The notes under the pieces: generated by a model | Databases searched by the model: none | What the model was told of the DNA's origin: nothing | Seen by the model: the letters and a program-made list of their open reading frames with translations, nothing else | Made by a program: the position numbers and the translations under genes | Part shown: positions 44,961-52,949 of the stretch, piece by piece | How positions within the stretch are numbered: the stretch's first letter is position 1 | Layout of the letters: every line of letters begins with the position of its first letter | Assembly: GCA_002841975.1 (NCBI GenBank) | Contig: PHBQ01000005.1 | Span: 1 to 55,121, forward strand | Direction: 5' to 3' | DNA from: Candidatus Cloacimonetes bacterium HGW-Cloacimonetes-1 | Lineage (GTDB): Bacteria; Cloacimonadota; Cloacimonadia; Cloacimonadales; Cloacimonadaceae | DNA: 55,121 nt

Positions 44961-45272
44961 TTAGCTTTTGAGCTGTTCCAGTTTAGTCTTAATCACATTT
45001 TTGGAAACAACTCCGATCGATGTGTCTTGGAGCACTCCATCTTTGAAAAACATTAGTGTCGGAATGCTCATTACACCATGCTTCCCTGCGAGTTCAGGGA
45101 ATTCGTCTACGTTAAGTTTTGCAATTACAACAGAGCTATCTTCTTCAGCAACTTCATCTACTATAGGTGAGAGCATTTTACAAGGCCCGCACCATGCAGC
45201 CCAGAAATCCACTAACACTACGCCTGTAGACGTTACTTTGCTAAAATTCTCATTATTCAATTCGACAACCAT
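44961..45272 (-). CDS. trxA: Thioredoxin
   Basis: A 103-residue cytoplasmic dithiol-disulfide oxidoreductase, the standard thioredoxin length. Seen: VVLVDFWAAWCGPCKM with the redox pair Cys28/Cys31, SPIVDEVAEE, VAKLNVDE-like strand (VIAKLNVDEFPELAGKHG) and the cis-Pro loop SIPTLMFFKDG. It reduces protein disulfides using thioredoxin reductase, which is not in this window. A GGAGGCACCTC-type site precedes the ATG and a strong terminator follows, so it may be transcribed alone or from the upstream solute-binding gene, 84 bases away. Confidence 0.97.
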   Translation of the reverse strand: MVVELNNENFSKVTSTGVVLVDFWAAWCGPCKMLSPIVDEVAEEDSSVVIAKLNVDEFPELAGKHGVMSIPTLMFFKDGVLQDTSIGVVSKNVIKTKLEQLKS

Positions 45273-45356
45273 GAGGTGCCTCCATATTGAGTTTCTATTA
45301 CATAATAACTCTTAAAGAGGTTACCGCAAACAAGTTCTTGGATCTTCATGCTTACT

Positions 45357-46628
45357 TTACTTTTTGGAGATCATATCCGAGAACAATTTAGCAGCATCAT
45401 CCAGGGCATTTTGGGGAGTGTCATCTCCTTTAATAGCCTTTTCCAAGAATCCTTTAAGTTCCATTCTGGCTTCAAACCAGGCGGCATTTTGAGGTTCATA
45501 GACTGCATTTTCCAGTTGTTCAAATATTGCACGGAATTGGGGCGATTCAGAAAGGAACGATTGGATAGTGGGGGAATTCATAGCACTTCTGCGCACCGGC
45601 ATATAGCAGGTACGGGAAGACCATTTAGCAGTTTGTTCAGTATCTGTAAACCACTTGATAAATTCCCAGGCAGCTCTTTCACGTTTGGGATCACCGCTTT
45701 TGAAGATAACTATATTTGCACCACTGACAGCGCTTTTATTGGTTCTATAGGTTGGAAGCGGAGCGTAACCGATGTTAAAGTTAATCGGTTGCTGACGCAT
45801 ATGTGTGATCGAAACGCTGGAACCTTCATACATAGCAACCACACCGGCCAAGAAATCGTTTTGACCTTCATATTCACGAACCAGATACACTGTCTTGTCT
45901 TTGTTGATCAAATCTGCGATATAGGTGAGAGCTTCAACACCATATGCACTATTTAAGACGGGTTTGTTTTGCGAATTGATGATCTCCCCACCAGCTTGGT
46001 AAAGAAGATTGATAAACTGCCATTCATTTACATTGAAATTGGTTCCGTATTTTGTGGGGCGTTTGACCGCAGGATCAGTATCGGTTAATAGCTTGCAGTA
46101 TTTACGGAATTCATCCCAAGTAGCCGGGAAATAATTGGGGTCCAGCCCGGCACGATAGAAGGCATCTTTATTGTAAAAATAGGCTCTAACGCTTTTATTG
46201 AAAGGGAAAGACATAATCTTTCCATTGAAGGTATTAGAATTTAAAAAGACGGAATAGATGTCTGCTCTGTCTTCATCTGTAAAATCACTATCGGTAGCAA
46301 TAAGGTCACTGATACTAACCAGAACATCACCCTCAATGTACTTCGAAGTCCACGATTCAAATACTTGTGCAATATCGGGTTGCTTGTTTGCCTGGATTGA
46401 TGCCATCAGTTTTTGAGACAGTGCAGTATAGCTACTAACAGAATTGGGTACAATCTCTATGTCTTTATGAGTTTTGTTAAAGTCAGTTATCATTTCGTTC
46501 AGGACATCACCAAGTGGACCACTGAGTCCGTGCCAGAAAGTCACTTTTACTTTGTTCGATTTGATAACTTTCCCACAACCACCTAAAAGGATGCTAATGA
46601 GGACGATGAAAATAACCAGTTTCCGCAT
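45357..46628 (-). CDS. Extracellular solute-binding lipoprotein of an ABC sugar importer (family 1)
   Basis: A 423-residue lipoprotein; ATG 46628 is used because GGAG lies just upstream and MRKLVIFIVLISILLGGC is a clean lipoprotein signal (lipobox LGGC). A longer frame to 46691 adds 21 residues. The body matches solute-binding protein family 1 (UgpB/MalE-like): VTFWHGLSGPLGDVLNEMITDFNK, a PDIAQVFESW segment, AYFYNKDAFYRAGLDP, PATWDEFRKYCKLL, LYQAGGEIINSQNKP and a WEFIKWFTDTEQTAKW block. Substrate is likely a sugar, oligosaccharide or glycerol-phosphate. No permease or ATPase genes accompany it, which is unusual. Confidence 0.88.
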   Translation of the reverse strand: MRKLVIFIVLISILLGGCGKVIKSNKVKVTFWHGLSGPLGDVLNEMITDFNKTHKDIEIVPNSVSSYTALSQKLMASIQANKQPDIAQVFESWTSKYIEGDVLVSISDLIATDSDFTDEDRADIYSVFLNSNTFNGKIMSFPFNKSVRAYFYNKDAFYRAGLDPNYFPATWDEFRKYCKLLTDTDPAVKRPTKYGTNFNVNEWQFINLLYQAGGEIINSQNKPVLNSAYGVEALTYIADLINKDKTVYLVREYEGQNDFLAGVVAMYEGSSVSITHMRQQPINFNIGYAPLPTYRTNKSAVSGANIVIFKSGDPKRERAAWEFIKWFTDTEQTAKWSSRTCYMPVRRSAMNSPTIQSFLSESPQFRAIFEQLENAVYEPQNAAWFEARMELKGFLEKAIKGDDTPQNALDDAAKLFSDMISKK

Positions 46629-46790
46629 ATATACTCCATTAGTTAAATACTTTTGCATGTTGCACAGTTCTATCTGTACTCTGAGAGGCAATGATTATGT
46701 TTATTAGAAAGACGTCAACAAAATTCATGTACCAATTGCATAGATGAAGTTCGTGGATATATTGTACTATAAAAGAAGCATGGAGGAATT

Positions 46791-47264
46791 ATGATATTAG
46801 TTAATGATATGTCTGATGTAAACTCATATATACGCAAAAACTCGAAAGTAGCATTGGTCGTTACTGAGAAGCCTGATGGAGGTTACAATCTTATAACCGT
46901 AGAGTGGTTTACGAGAACATCAATACAACCCCCTATGTTTGCCATCTCGATAGGACATACTCGGTTTTCTTATGATTGTCTGGAGGCAAATCGATATTTC
47001 AACCTCGTATTTCCATCAATCGAACAGCAAGAGCTTTTAAAACTGTGCGGATCTCAATCCGGTCGAGATATTGATAAATTTGCTGTGGGAAATGTGAAAC
47101 ACATTCCGGGTAAACTCAATAAACTACCTGTCCTGACAGATGCAATCGTAAATATGGAGTGCAGCATAATCAATCAAATCCGAAGCGGAGACCATACTCT
47201 CTATGTTGGACAAGTAAACAAGCTATGGTTGGACAATGATAAAGAGTTGTTTTTCTACAAATAA
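46791..47264 (+). CDS. Flavin-reductase-like FMN-binding protein
   Basis: A 157-residue protein with the flavin reductase-like split-barrel pattern (PF01613): KVALVVTEKPDGGYNLITVEWFTRTS, PPMFAISIGHTRFSYDCL, YFNLVFPS and a late strand VNMECSIINQIRSGDHTLYVGQV. Members bind FMN and either reduce flavins or transfer electrons in anaerobic redox. The GGYN.ITVEW start and the .GDH.L..G.V end are characteristic. A GGAGG ribosome site precedes ATG 46791. It stands alone, divergent from the solute-binding gene. The partner and donor are unknown. Confidence 0.8.
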   Translation: MILVNDMSDVNSYIRKNSKVALVVTEKPDGGYNLITVEWFTRTSIQPPMFAISIGHTRFSYDCLEANRYFNLVFPSIEQQELLKLCGSQSGRDIDKFAVGNVKHIPGKLNKLPVLTDAIVNMECSIINQIRSGDHTLYVGQVNKLWLDNDKELFFYK

Positions 47265-47360
47265 CGATCGATTGTAAAAGCTACCCACTTTCATGATAAA
47301 AGAGTGCCAGGATAAGAACTGAGATAAGTGCGTCAATCAGGGAGACATAGTAATTAGTAT

Positions 47361-47388
47361 TTGCTATCTTACATGTAATGCATATTAT
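47361..47388 (+). promoter_or_regulatory. Putative promoter of the pyruvate dehydrogenase operon
   Basis: TTGCTA (47361-47366), a 16-base spacer and TATTAT (47383-47388) give a start near 47395. A perfect TATAAT also occurs at 47399-47404 without a matching -35. Confidence 0.4.
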
Positions 47389-47422
47389 ATTGGTAGGATA
47401 TAATAAAGTCAAGGAGTATAAG

Positions 47423-48526
47423 ATGTTTAACTTGAAAACACTAGATAAATTCAAACCGATAGATGATAAAACATACCAAGTAATTGATAACGATGGGAAA
47501 GTGATCATCAAGGATTGGATACCCGATCTCAAAGATGAAGAAATTGTGCAAGCCTATAAAGATTTATTATTCGAGCGCACTGCAGACTTTATGGCTGTTA
47601 GTTATCAAAGACAAGGCAGGATGTTTACATACCCACCGAACTTAGGTCAGGAGGCAATACATATTGCATCAGGTAAAGTAATACAGCCTGAGGATTGGCT
47701 GGTGCCGGCATTTCGGGAATTGGGAGCGTGGTTAGCAAAAGGAGTTTCCCTGTGGGAGATATTCTTGTATTTTAAAGGGCATGAAGATGGCTCAAAGTTT
47801 CTCAATGCTAAGAGGATGCTACCGATTTCTGTCCCCATTGCTTCGCAATTGCTTCACGCTGTTGGTATTGGCTATGCGATGAAGTATCAGGGAGAAAAGG
47901 CTGTAGCATTTGCTTATGTGGGTGATGGTGGAACTTCAGAAGGAGATTTTCACGAAGCTTTAAATTTTGCAGCTGTATGGGATGTACCTGTAGTTTTCGT
48001 GGTGCAGAACAATCGATTTGCGATCTCTGTGCCACTCAAGATGCAAACCAGATCATTGAACCTGGCAGTCAAAGGCGTTGCCTACGATGTAAAATCAATT
48101 GCAGTAGATGGTAACGACTTTTTTGCCATGCACGATGTCCTGAGTTTCGCTAGGGAGTTCGTTCTCAAAGAAAACAAACCATTTCTGATAGAAGCAAAGA
48201 CTTACCGGCAAGGAGCACATACCACTTCGGACGATCCAACCAGATACCGAACAAAGGATGAAGAAGATGAATGGGCACTGAAAGATCCATTGAAGCGTTT
48301 GCAATCTTATCTGATATCCAAGAAACTCTGGGATCCATCTGAAGATGAGAAACTGATAGCTCAGTACAAAAAGAAAATTGACAGTGAATTTGAGAAAGCA
48401 GAAGCATACCCAGAATACAAACTGGACGATGTATTTGACTATATGTATGAAAACCTACCGGATGAATTGAAAAGACAGAAGAACAATTACCAAAACTATC
48501 TGAATCATGTCGGAGGTGTAAAATGA
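47423..48526 (+). CDS. pdhA: Pyruvate dehydrogenase E1 component, alpha subunit
   Basis: A 367-residue ThDP-dependent subunit that with PdhB decarboxylates pyruvate and reductively acetylates E2. ATG 47423 is chosen for its AAGGAG site; a frame from 47378 adds 15 residues. Seen: YQRQGRMFTYPPNLGQEAIH, the ThDP motif GDGGTSEGDFHEALNFA from residue 167 ending in QNNRFAIS (Asn196/197), and the loop TYRQGAHTTSDDPTRYR that carries the regulatory phosphorylation-loop residues in other organisms. Length and WEIF...GHEDGS match the Gram-positive/branched-chain style of two-subunit E1, so a branched-chain 2-oxoacid substrate remains possible. It overlaps pdhB by 4 bases. Confidence 0.92.
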   Translation: MFNLKTLDKFKPIDDKTYQVIDNDGKVIIKDWIPDLKDEEIVQAYKDLLFERTADFMAVSYQRQGRMFTYPPNLGQEAIHIASGKVIQPEDWLVPAFRELGAWLAKGVSLWEIFLYFKGHEDGSKFLNAKRMLPISVPIASQLLHAVGIGYAMKYQGEKAVAFAYVGDGGTSEGDFHEALNFAAVWDVPVVFVVQNNRFAISVPLKMQTRSLNLAVKGVAYDVKSIAVDGNDFFAMHDVLSFAREFVLKENKPFLIEAKTYRQGAHTTSDDPTRYRTKDEEDEWALKDPLKRLQSYLISKKLWDPSEDEKLIAQYKKKIDSEFEKAEAYPEYKLDDVFDYMYENLPDELKRQKNNYQNYLNHVGGVK

Positions 48527-49500
48527 AAGTGATGACCTTAGTGCAAGCAATTACAGATGCGATGGACATTAAATTGTCTGAAGATAAGAACATTGTAGTA
48601 TATGGGGAAGACGTCGGTGTCGAGGGTGGAGTGTTTCGTGTAACAGAGGGACTGCAGCTTAAGCACGGAAATAGTAGAGTATTTGACTCTCCTCTGGCAG
48701 AATCGGCTATTGCCGGCACGGCTTTGGGAATGGCAATATCCGGTCTTAGACCTATAATCGAAATGCAATTTGACGGTTTCTCCTTTCCTGCCTTTAACCA
48801 GATTATTTCTCACGTTGCCAGATTCAGAAATCGTACACGAGGAAAGTTTGAAGTTCCGATGGTTATCCGCATCCCATACGGGGGTGGAATAAATGCCCTA
48901 GAGCATCATTCCGAAAGTCCAGAAGCATACTTTGGACATACTCCCGGCCTTAAAGTAGTCATTCCTTCTACTCCCTATGACGCCAAGGGACTATTGATTT
49001 CAGCAATTGAGGATAACGATCCTGTGATCTACCTGGAACCTAAGAGAATTTATAGAGCCATTAAGCAAGAAGTTCCTGAAGAAAAATACACTATCCCAAT
49101 CGGGAAAGCTAGTATTTTGAATAAAGGTGAACACATTACTGTCATAGCCTATGGTGCAATGGTACGTGAAGTGCAAAAAGCTATGGTAATGGCAAAGGCA
49201 AAAAGTATCTCGGTTGAATTGATAGACTTGAGAACAATCTGGCCCATAGATCGCGATACTATTCGGCAATCTGTTCAAAAAACAGGGAGAGTACTTGTTG
49301 TGACAGAAGCTCCACAAAGTTATGGACCGGCTGCTGAACTGCTGCAAATTGTAAACGAAGAAGCATTCTTGAGCTTAGAAGCACCTCCAACTCGTTTGAC
49401 GGGCTTTGATACTGTCATCCCATTACCATTGGGAGAGAAGTTCTACATGCTTACTCCGGAGCGTATCTTCTATGAAATCGAAAAACTTGTGAAGTACTAA
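48523..49500 (+). CDS. pdhB: Pyruvate dehydrogenase E1 component, beta subunit
   Basis: A 325-residue subunit completing the E1 active site. Seen: TLVQAITDAMDIKLSEDKN, VYGEDVGVEGGVFRVTEGL, RVFDSPLAESAIAGTALGMA, IEMQFDGFSFPAFNQI, RIPYGGGINALEHHSESPEA, GLKVVIPSTPYDAKGLL and LRTIWPIDRDTI, the usual E1-beta/transketolase C-domain blocks. The ATG overlaps the pdhA stop (ATGA) and GGAGG lies just upstream inside pdhA. It precedes the E2 gene by 11 bases in one operon. Pyruvate is the most likely substrate, but E1-beta alone does not exclude branched-chain 2-oxoacids. Confidence 0.94.
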   Translation: MKVMTLVQAITDAMDIKLSEDKNIVVYGEDVGVEGGVFRVTEGLQLKHGNSRVFDSPLAESAIAGTALGMAISGLRPIIEMQFDGFSFPAFNQIISHVARFRNRTRGKFEVPMVIRIPYGGGINALEHHSESPEAYFGHTPGLKVVIPSTPYDAKGLLISAIEDNDPVIYLEPKRIYRAIKQEVPEEKYTIPIGKASILNKGEHITVIAYGAMVREVQKAMVMAKAKSISVELIDLRTIWPIDRDTIRQSVQKTGRVLVVTEAPQSYGPAAELLQIVNEEAFLSLEAPPTRLTGFDTVIPLPLGEKFYMLTPERIFYEIEKLVKY

Positions 49501-49511
49501 GGGAGGGAATC

Positions 49512-50819
49512 ATGAAGTATATGTTTAAATTTCCCGACATAGGGGAAGGACTGGAAGAAGGAAAGATCCTGGAATGGTATGTAGAAAAAGGTCAATCCAT
49601 CAGCTCCGGTGATTCTTTGGTTAAAATGGAAACAGATAAAGTGGTTACTGACATACCTTCACCCAAGAGCGGGATTATCTCTGCCAGATATGGATCAGTT
49701 GGTGAAACGGTACATGTTGGTAATGTACTGGTCGAGATTGATATAGAGGGAATAGTCGGCGAAGAAGCTCAATCTATCGCCTCAGAAACTGTTCAGAAAA
49801 CAAGTTTTGAACAGGTAGAGGAAAAGGGATTTGGAGTTGTCGGGACAATGGAAGTCGCTGGAGATGGCGCATTCCTCCCTGCTTCCGGAGAAGGTAAGAT
49901 GGAGAATAAAACGGTATCTGAAGCCGCTGCAACAAAACCAACTGGTAGAAAAGTGCTCGCCACTCCTGTAGCACGAGCCATGGCAAAGGATCTGGGCTTT
50001 GATATCAATATCATCACTGGAACAGGTCCCGGAGGTCGCGTCAGTAAAAAGGATGTAGAGAGCTTCAGACCTTCTAAGGTCCCAGCACAAGCCAAAGCAT
50101 TAAGTAACGCTACTCCTGAACACGATATTGAAATCGTGCCCATGTCTCAAATTCGAAAGACAATTGCCAAAAACATGAGTAGATCAAAGCACAACGCAGT
50201 TCATATGTCTGTAATGGATGAAGTGGAAGTAAGTGATTTGGTTGATATGAGGGCGAAACTCAAGCTGGAATATCACGACAAGGGAATCAGTATCAGTTAC
50301 TTGCCTTTCGTGATTAAAGCGATTGCGCTTTCCTTGAAACATCACCGTAGTTTGAATGCAGAGATCGATGTCGAAGCAGGCAATATTATTTACAAAAACT
50401 ATTACAATATAGGCGTAGCTGTGGACACGGAAAATGGTCTTGTTGTACCTGTAGTCAAGGATGTCGATAAGAAGTCCATTCTGGAACTTGCCATCGAGTT
50501 AAACGCCATTTCCGAGAAAGCACGAGACCGCAAACTCACCTTGGACGATATGAAAGACGGCACATTTACTATAACAAGTTACGGCTCGATAGGTGGTTAT
50601 TTTGCTGTTCCTGTTATCAACTATCCACAAGTAGCCATCTTTGGCATTGGCAAACTTGCTCAGAAACCGATTGTGCAGAACAATGAAATAGTCATTGGCA
50701 ATGTCATGCCGATCTCTATGTCTGTGGATCACAGAATCGTTGATGGTGGAGAAGTGGCAAGGTTCCTCAATGAAGTCTTGTCTTATCTTCATGACCCGAT
50801 CAAGATGTTGATATTGTAG
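49512..50819 (+). CDS. pdhC: Dihydrolipoamide acyltransferase (E2) of the pyruvate dehydrogenase complex
   Basis: A 435-residue E2 core enzyme that moves the acetyl group from lipoamide to CoA. Domains in order: one lipoyl domain (1-80) with METDKVVTDIPSP, lipoyl Lys43; a long Ala/Glu/Ser linker; a peripheral subunit-binding domain (about 146-185, ATPVARAMAKDLGFDI..ITGTGPGGRVSKKDV); and the catalytic domain (about 205-435) with IRKTIAKNMSRSKHNAVHMSVMDEVE and the SVDHRIVDGGE active site (His407, Asp411). A GGGAGGG ribosome site precedes ATG 49512. The lone lipoyl domain is the usual Gram-positive and anaerobe form. It could be lipoylated by the ligase encoded at 52861. Confidence 0.95.
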   Translation: MKYMFKFPDIGEGLEEGKILEWYVEKGQSISSGDSLVKMETDKVVTDIPSPKSGIISARYGSVGETVHVGNVLVEIDIEGIVGEEAQSIASETVQKTSFEQVEEKGFGVVGTMEVAGDGAFLPASGEGKMENKTVSEAAATKPTGRKVLATPVARAMAKDLGFDINIITGTGPGGRVSKKDVESFRPSKVPAQAKALSNATPEHDIEIVPMSQIRKTIAKNMSRSKHNAVHMSVMDEVEVSDLVDMRAKLKLEYHDKGISISYLPFVIKAIALSLKHHRSLNAEIDVEAGNIIYKNYYNIGVAVDTENGLVVPVVKDVDKKSILELAIELNAISEKARDRKLTLDDMKDGTFTITSYGSIGGYFAVPVINYPQVAIFGIGKLAQKPIVQNNEIVIGNVMPISMSVDHRIVDGGEVARFLNEVLSYLHDPIKMLIL

Positions 50820-50828
50820 GAGGAAGCA

Positions 50829-52166
50829 ATGGATTATGATCTTATTATTATTGGTGCCGGACCCGCCGGCTATGTCTCAGCTATTCGGGCAGGACAAACA
50901 GGCCTAAAGACACTGATTATCGATGAGAAATACGTGGGCGGAATGTGCCTGAACTGGGGATGCATTCCTACGAAATCTATCATAGAAAGCGCAAAGCTAT
51001 ATCAAAGAGTGAAAACTGCAGACACTTTTGGTGTAGATGGAGTTGATGTGGATCTGCTGCACTTTAACTGGGGTAAGGTAAAGAAAAAGACCAATACCAG
51101 CGTCCGCAAGCTTACCAAAGGTATAGAGTACCTCTGGAAGAAGAACGGAGTGGAGTTCATCCAGGGAAGAGCGTCGATACTCTCTGACCATAAAGTAGAG
51201 GTAGATCAACGCATCTTGGAAACAAAGTACATTTTGATAAGTACTGGATCCAAGCCAGCAGTCCAATCCACTTTCCGAGCAGAAAAGACAATAGAAATAG
51301 AATCCCTGTTCGGACTTGAAACACTGCCAGTTAAACCAATTATTTACGGACGTGGTTCTACGGCTGTAGAATTAGCACTGTTCTTCAAATTCATAGACAT
51401 AGATCCCATACTGGTGCTTACCGACACACCAATACTCCCAATTGATGATGAATTCATCAATATGCAAGTGGATAAAATCCTCAAGAAAGAGAAGATAAAA
51501 GTATTCCCCATCAATGAGATATCTGTGCGGGATGCTGTGATTGTCTATCAAGAAAAGGAATATGAGTATGATGCGGTGGTGAATAGTAGCCTGAGAATGG
51601 CAAGTCTGCCACCCATGCCTAATGAGATCGAACTCACAGATGGATTTATAACAGTGAATGAACACTTGCAAACCTCAATTCCCAATATCTACGCTGTTGG
51701 AGACGTGAACGGAAAGTCCTTCCTGGCACATTCTGCATCGGTGCAAGGTCTTGCCGCGATCGATCATATACATGGCAAAGTCGAGCCTGTTGACTTCCTG
51801 CTGCACCCACTGAATATATACACCGAACCGGAGATCGCAAGCGTTGGCCAAACTGAAGAGATGCTAAAAGCAGGGAATATTGAATATCGGGTAAGTGAGT
51901 TTTCACTGAATGCTAATGGTAAAGCGATAATCGAAGGAAACAACAATGGACTGATCCGAGTACTACATGAGACGAAGTATCAACAAGTATTAGGTGTACA
52001 AATCGTCGCTAACAATGCCACCGACATGATAGCAGAAGCGAGCTTGCTACTGGAAATGGAAGGAACGATTTACGATCTTGCCAGATCAGTTCATGCACAT
52101 CCTACAATATCCGAAGTCTTTATGGAAGTCGGCATGATAGGTTCTGATACTCCTGTCCACAACTGA
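50829..52166 (+). CDS. lpdA: Dihydrolipoyl dehydrogenase (E3)
   Basis: A 445-residue flavoprotein that reoxidises dihydrolipoamide on E2 with NAD+. Seen: the FAD motif IIIGAGPAGYVSAIRAGQTG (shown as the N-terminal block), the redox disulfide in GGMCLNWGCIPTKS (Cys40/Cys45), the second FAD motif IYAVGDVNGKSFLAHSA, and the catalytic dyad HPTISE (His424, Glu429) from the partner subunit. The NAD Rossmann motif is a poor fit: IIYGRGSTAVELALFF. That, and Met in GGMC instead of Thr, makes it slightly atypical. An AGGAGG site overlaps the E2 stop. It ends the pdhABC-lpd operon. Confidence 0.93.
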   Translation: MDYDLIIIGAGPAGYVSAIRAGQTGLKTLIIDEKYVGGMCLNWGCIPTKSIIESAKLYQRVKTADTFGVDGVDVDLLHFNWGKVKKKTNTSVRKLTKGIEYLWKKNGVEFIQGRASILSDHKVEVDQRILETKYILISTGSKPAVQSTFRAEKTIEIESLFGLETLPVKPIIYGRGSTAVELALFFKFIDIDPILVLTDTPILPIDDEFINMQVDKILKKEKIKVFPINEISVRDAVIVYQEKEYEYDAVVNSSLRMASLPPMPNEIELTDGFITVNEHLQTSIPNIYAVGDVNGKSFLAHSASVQGLAAIDHIHGKVEPVDFLLHPLNIYTEPEIASVGQTEEMLKAGNIEYRVSEFSLNANGKAIIEGNNNGLIRVLHETKYQQVLGVQIVANNATDMIAEASLLLEMEGTIYDLARSVHAHPTISEVFMEVGMIGSDTPVHN

Positions 52167-52180
52167 TCATTGTTATTGTG

Positions 52181-52208
52181 CTGAGGCTGGATTCACTTCC
52201 GGCCTTAG
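52181..52208. terminator. Hairpin between the convergent lpdA and lplA genes
   Basis: CTGAGGCTGGA (52181-52191) pairs with TTCCGGCCTTAG (52197-52208), with two G-U pairs on one strand. It covers the lplA stop codon. T-runs are weak on both sides, so termination is uncertain. Confidence 0.42.
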
Positions 52209-52861
52209 TAGTATGTATATGTCTCTGCAAGAGCGGACTGAATGCTCTGTTTTAGTATGTCCATATTGATGTGATAACCTTCTTGGAAGAGAGACGTTAC
52301 AAAGCTTTCATGATTTCGGTGGACTCTGTAATCCGGTTCTTTGGTGGGATGTAATAAATAATATCCTATATTTTGAGGGCTTTCCGAGACGTTCAAAACA
52401 CCATGATACAAAACCATTCCGGGGCGTCTATAGATAGCACAGCCTAGAATCTTCTTGCCCTCAATTGCTATATCAGAAATCCCCCTAAACTCAGCATTGG
52501 TAACTCCATTTGCTGCCAGGGCAGTGAGGATACACCCCAAGGCAAAGCTGAATATATCGGAAGACCTGGGTAACTTCGAATCCAAAATACAAAATGATAT
52601 AATCAAGGTATGTGGCGAAATCAAAACAGCTTCACCACCCGAAGGGCGCTTCATTACTTCAACATTGTCTTCAAAGCATCTTTGGACATTTACAGATTTC
52701 TCTATTGTATTGCTCTGTCCCAATACCACAGTGGTTCTGCTGGGTTTAAACACCATATATCTGAACTCACTATCGGGATGATTGATTTTATCCTTGGATG
52801 CCGACTTAGCATACTCGATTAGTGCAAGATCCGGTAAATTATATCCATTTAATGTAATCAT
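52205..52861 (-). CDS. lplA: Lipoate-protein ligase A family protein
   Basis: A 218-residue member of the biotin/lipoate ligase family (PF03099), which attaches lipoate, or transfers octanoate, to E2 lysines. Seen: VLGQSNTIEKSVN, the RPSGGEAVLIS motif (family RRxSGGG), LIISFCI, GISDIAIEGKKILGCAIYRR (family DI...GKKI.G.A) and VLYHGVLNV. It lacks the large C-terminal accessory domain of E. coli LplA, and at 218 residues is nearer to the compact LipM/LplJ-like forms. It is convergent with the PDH operon whose E2 has a lipoyl domain, so modification of PdhC is the natural inference. Lipoate ligase versus octanoyltransferase is not settled. Confidence 0.87.
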   Translation of the reverse strand: MITLNGYNLPDLALIEYAKSASKDKINHPDSEFRYMVFKPSRTTVVLGQSNTIEKSVNVQRCFEDNVEVMKRPSGGEAVLISPHTLIISFCILDSKLPRSSDIFSFALGCILTALAANGVTNAEFRGISDIAIEGKKILGCAIYRRPGMVLYHGVLNVSESPQNIGYYLLHPTKEPDYRVHRNHESFVTSLFQEGYHINMDILKQSIQSALAETYTYY

Positions 52862-52918
52862 ATTCTACGAGTAGCGCACTGCACTATTTTGTCAAGATTA
52901 CTCTGCGGTAAAGATAGT

Positions 52919-52940
52919 GGGGATGGATATCATCCACCCC
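52919..52940 (-). terminator. Hairpin after the ABC exporter gene
   Basis: GGGGATGGAT (52919-52928) pairs with ATCCACCCC (52932-52940) with one bulged base, 9 bases after the ABC gene stop. The downstream minus-strand sequence has only a weak T-run, so this is a low-confidence terminator. Confidence 0.35.
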
Positions 52941-52949
52941 CGATCTTGT

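Noticed and set aside
44443-44964. Two small plus-strand frames in the gap before trxA
   Set aside because: One runs through a dispersed repeat, the other ends in the trxA terminator; neither has a ribosome site or a family-like sequence.
47281-47532. An 83-codon minus-strand frame upstream of and inside pdhA
   Set aside because: Antisense to the pdhA start and promoter; no family-like sequence.
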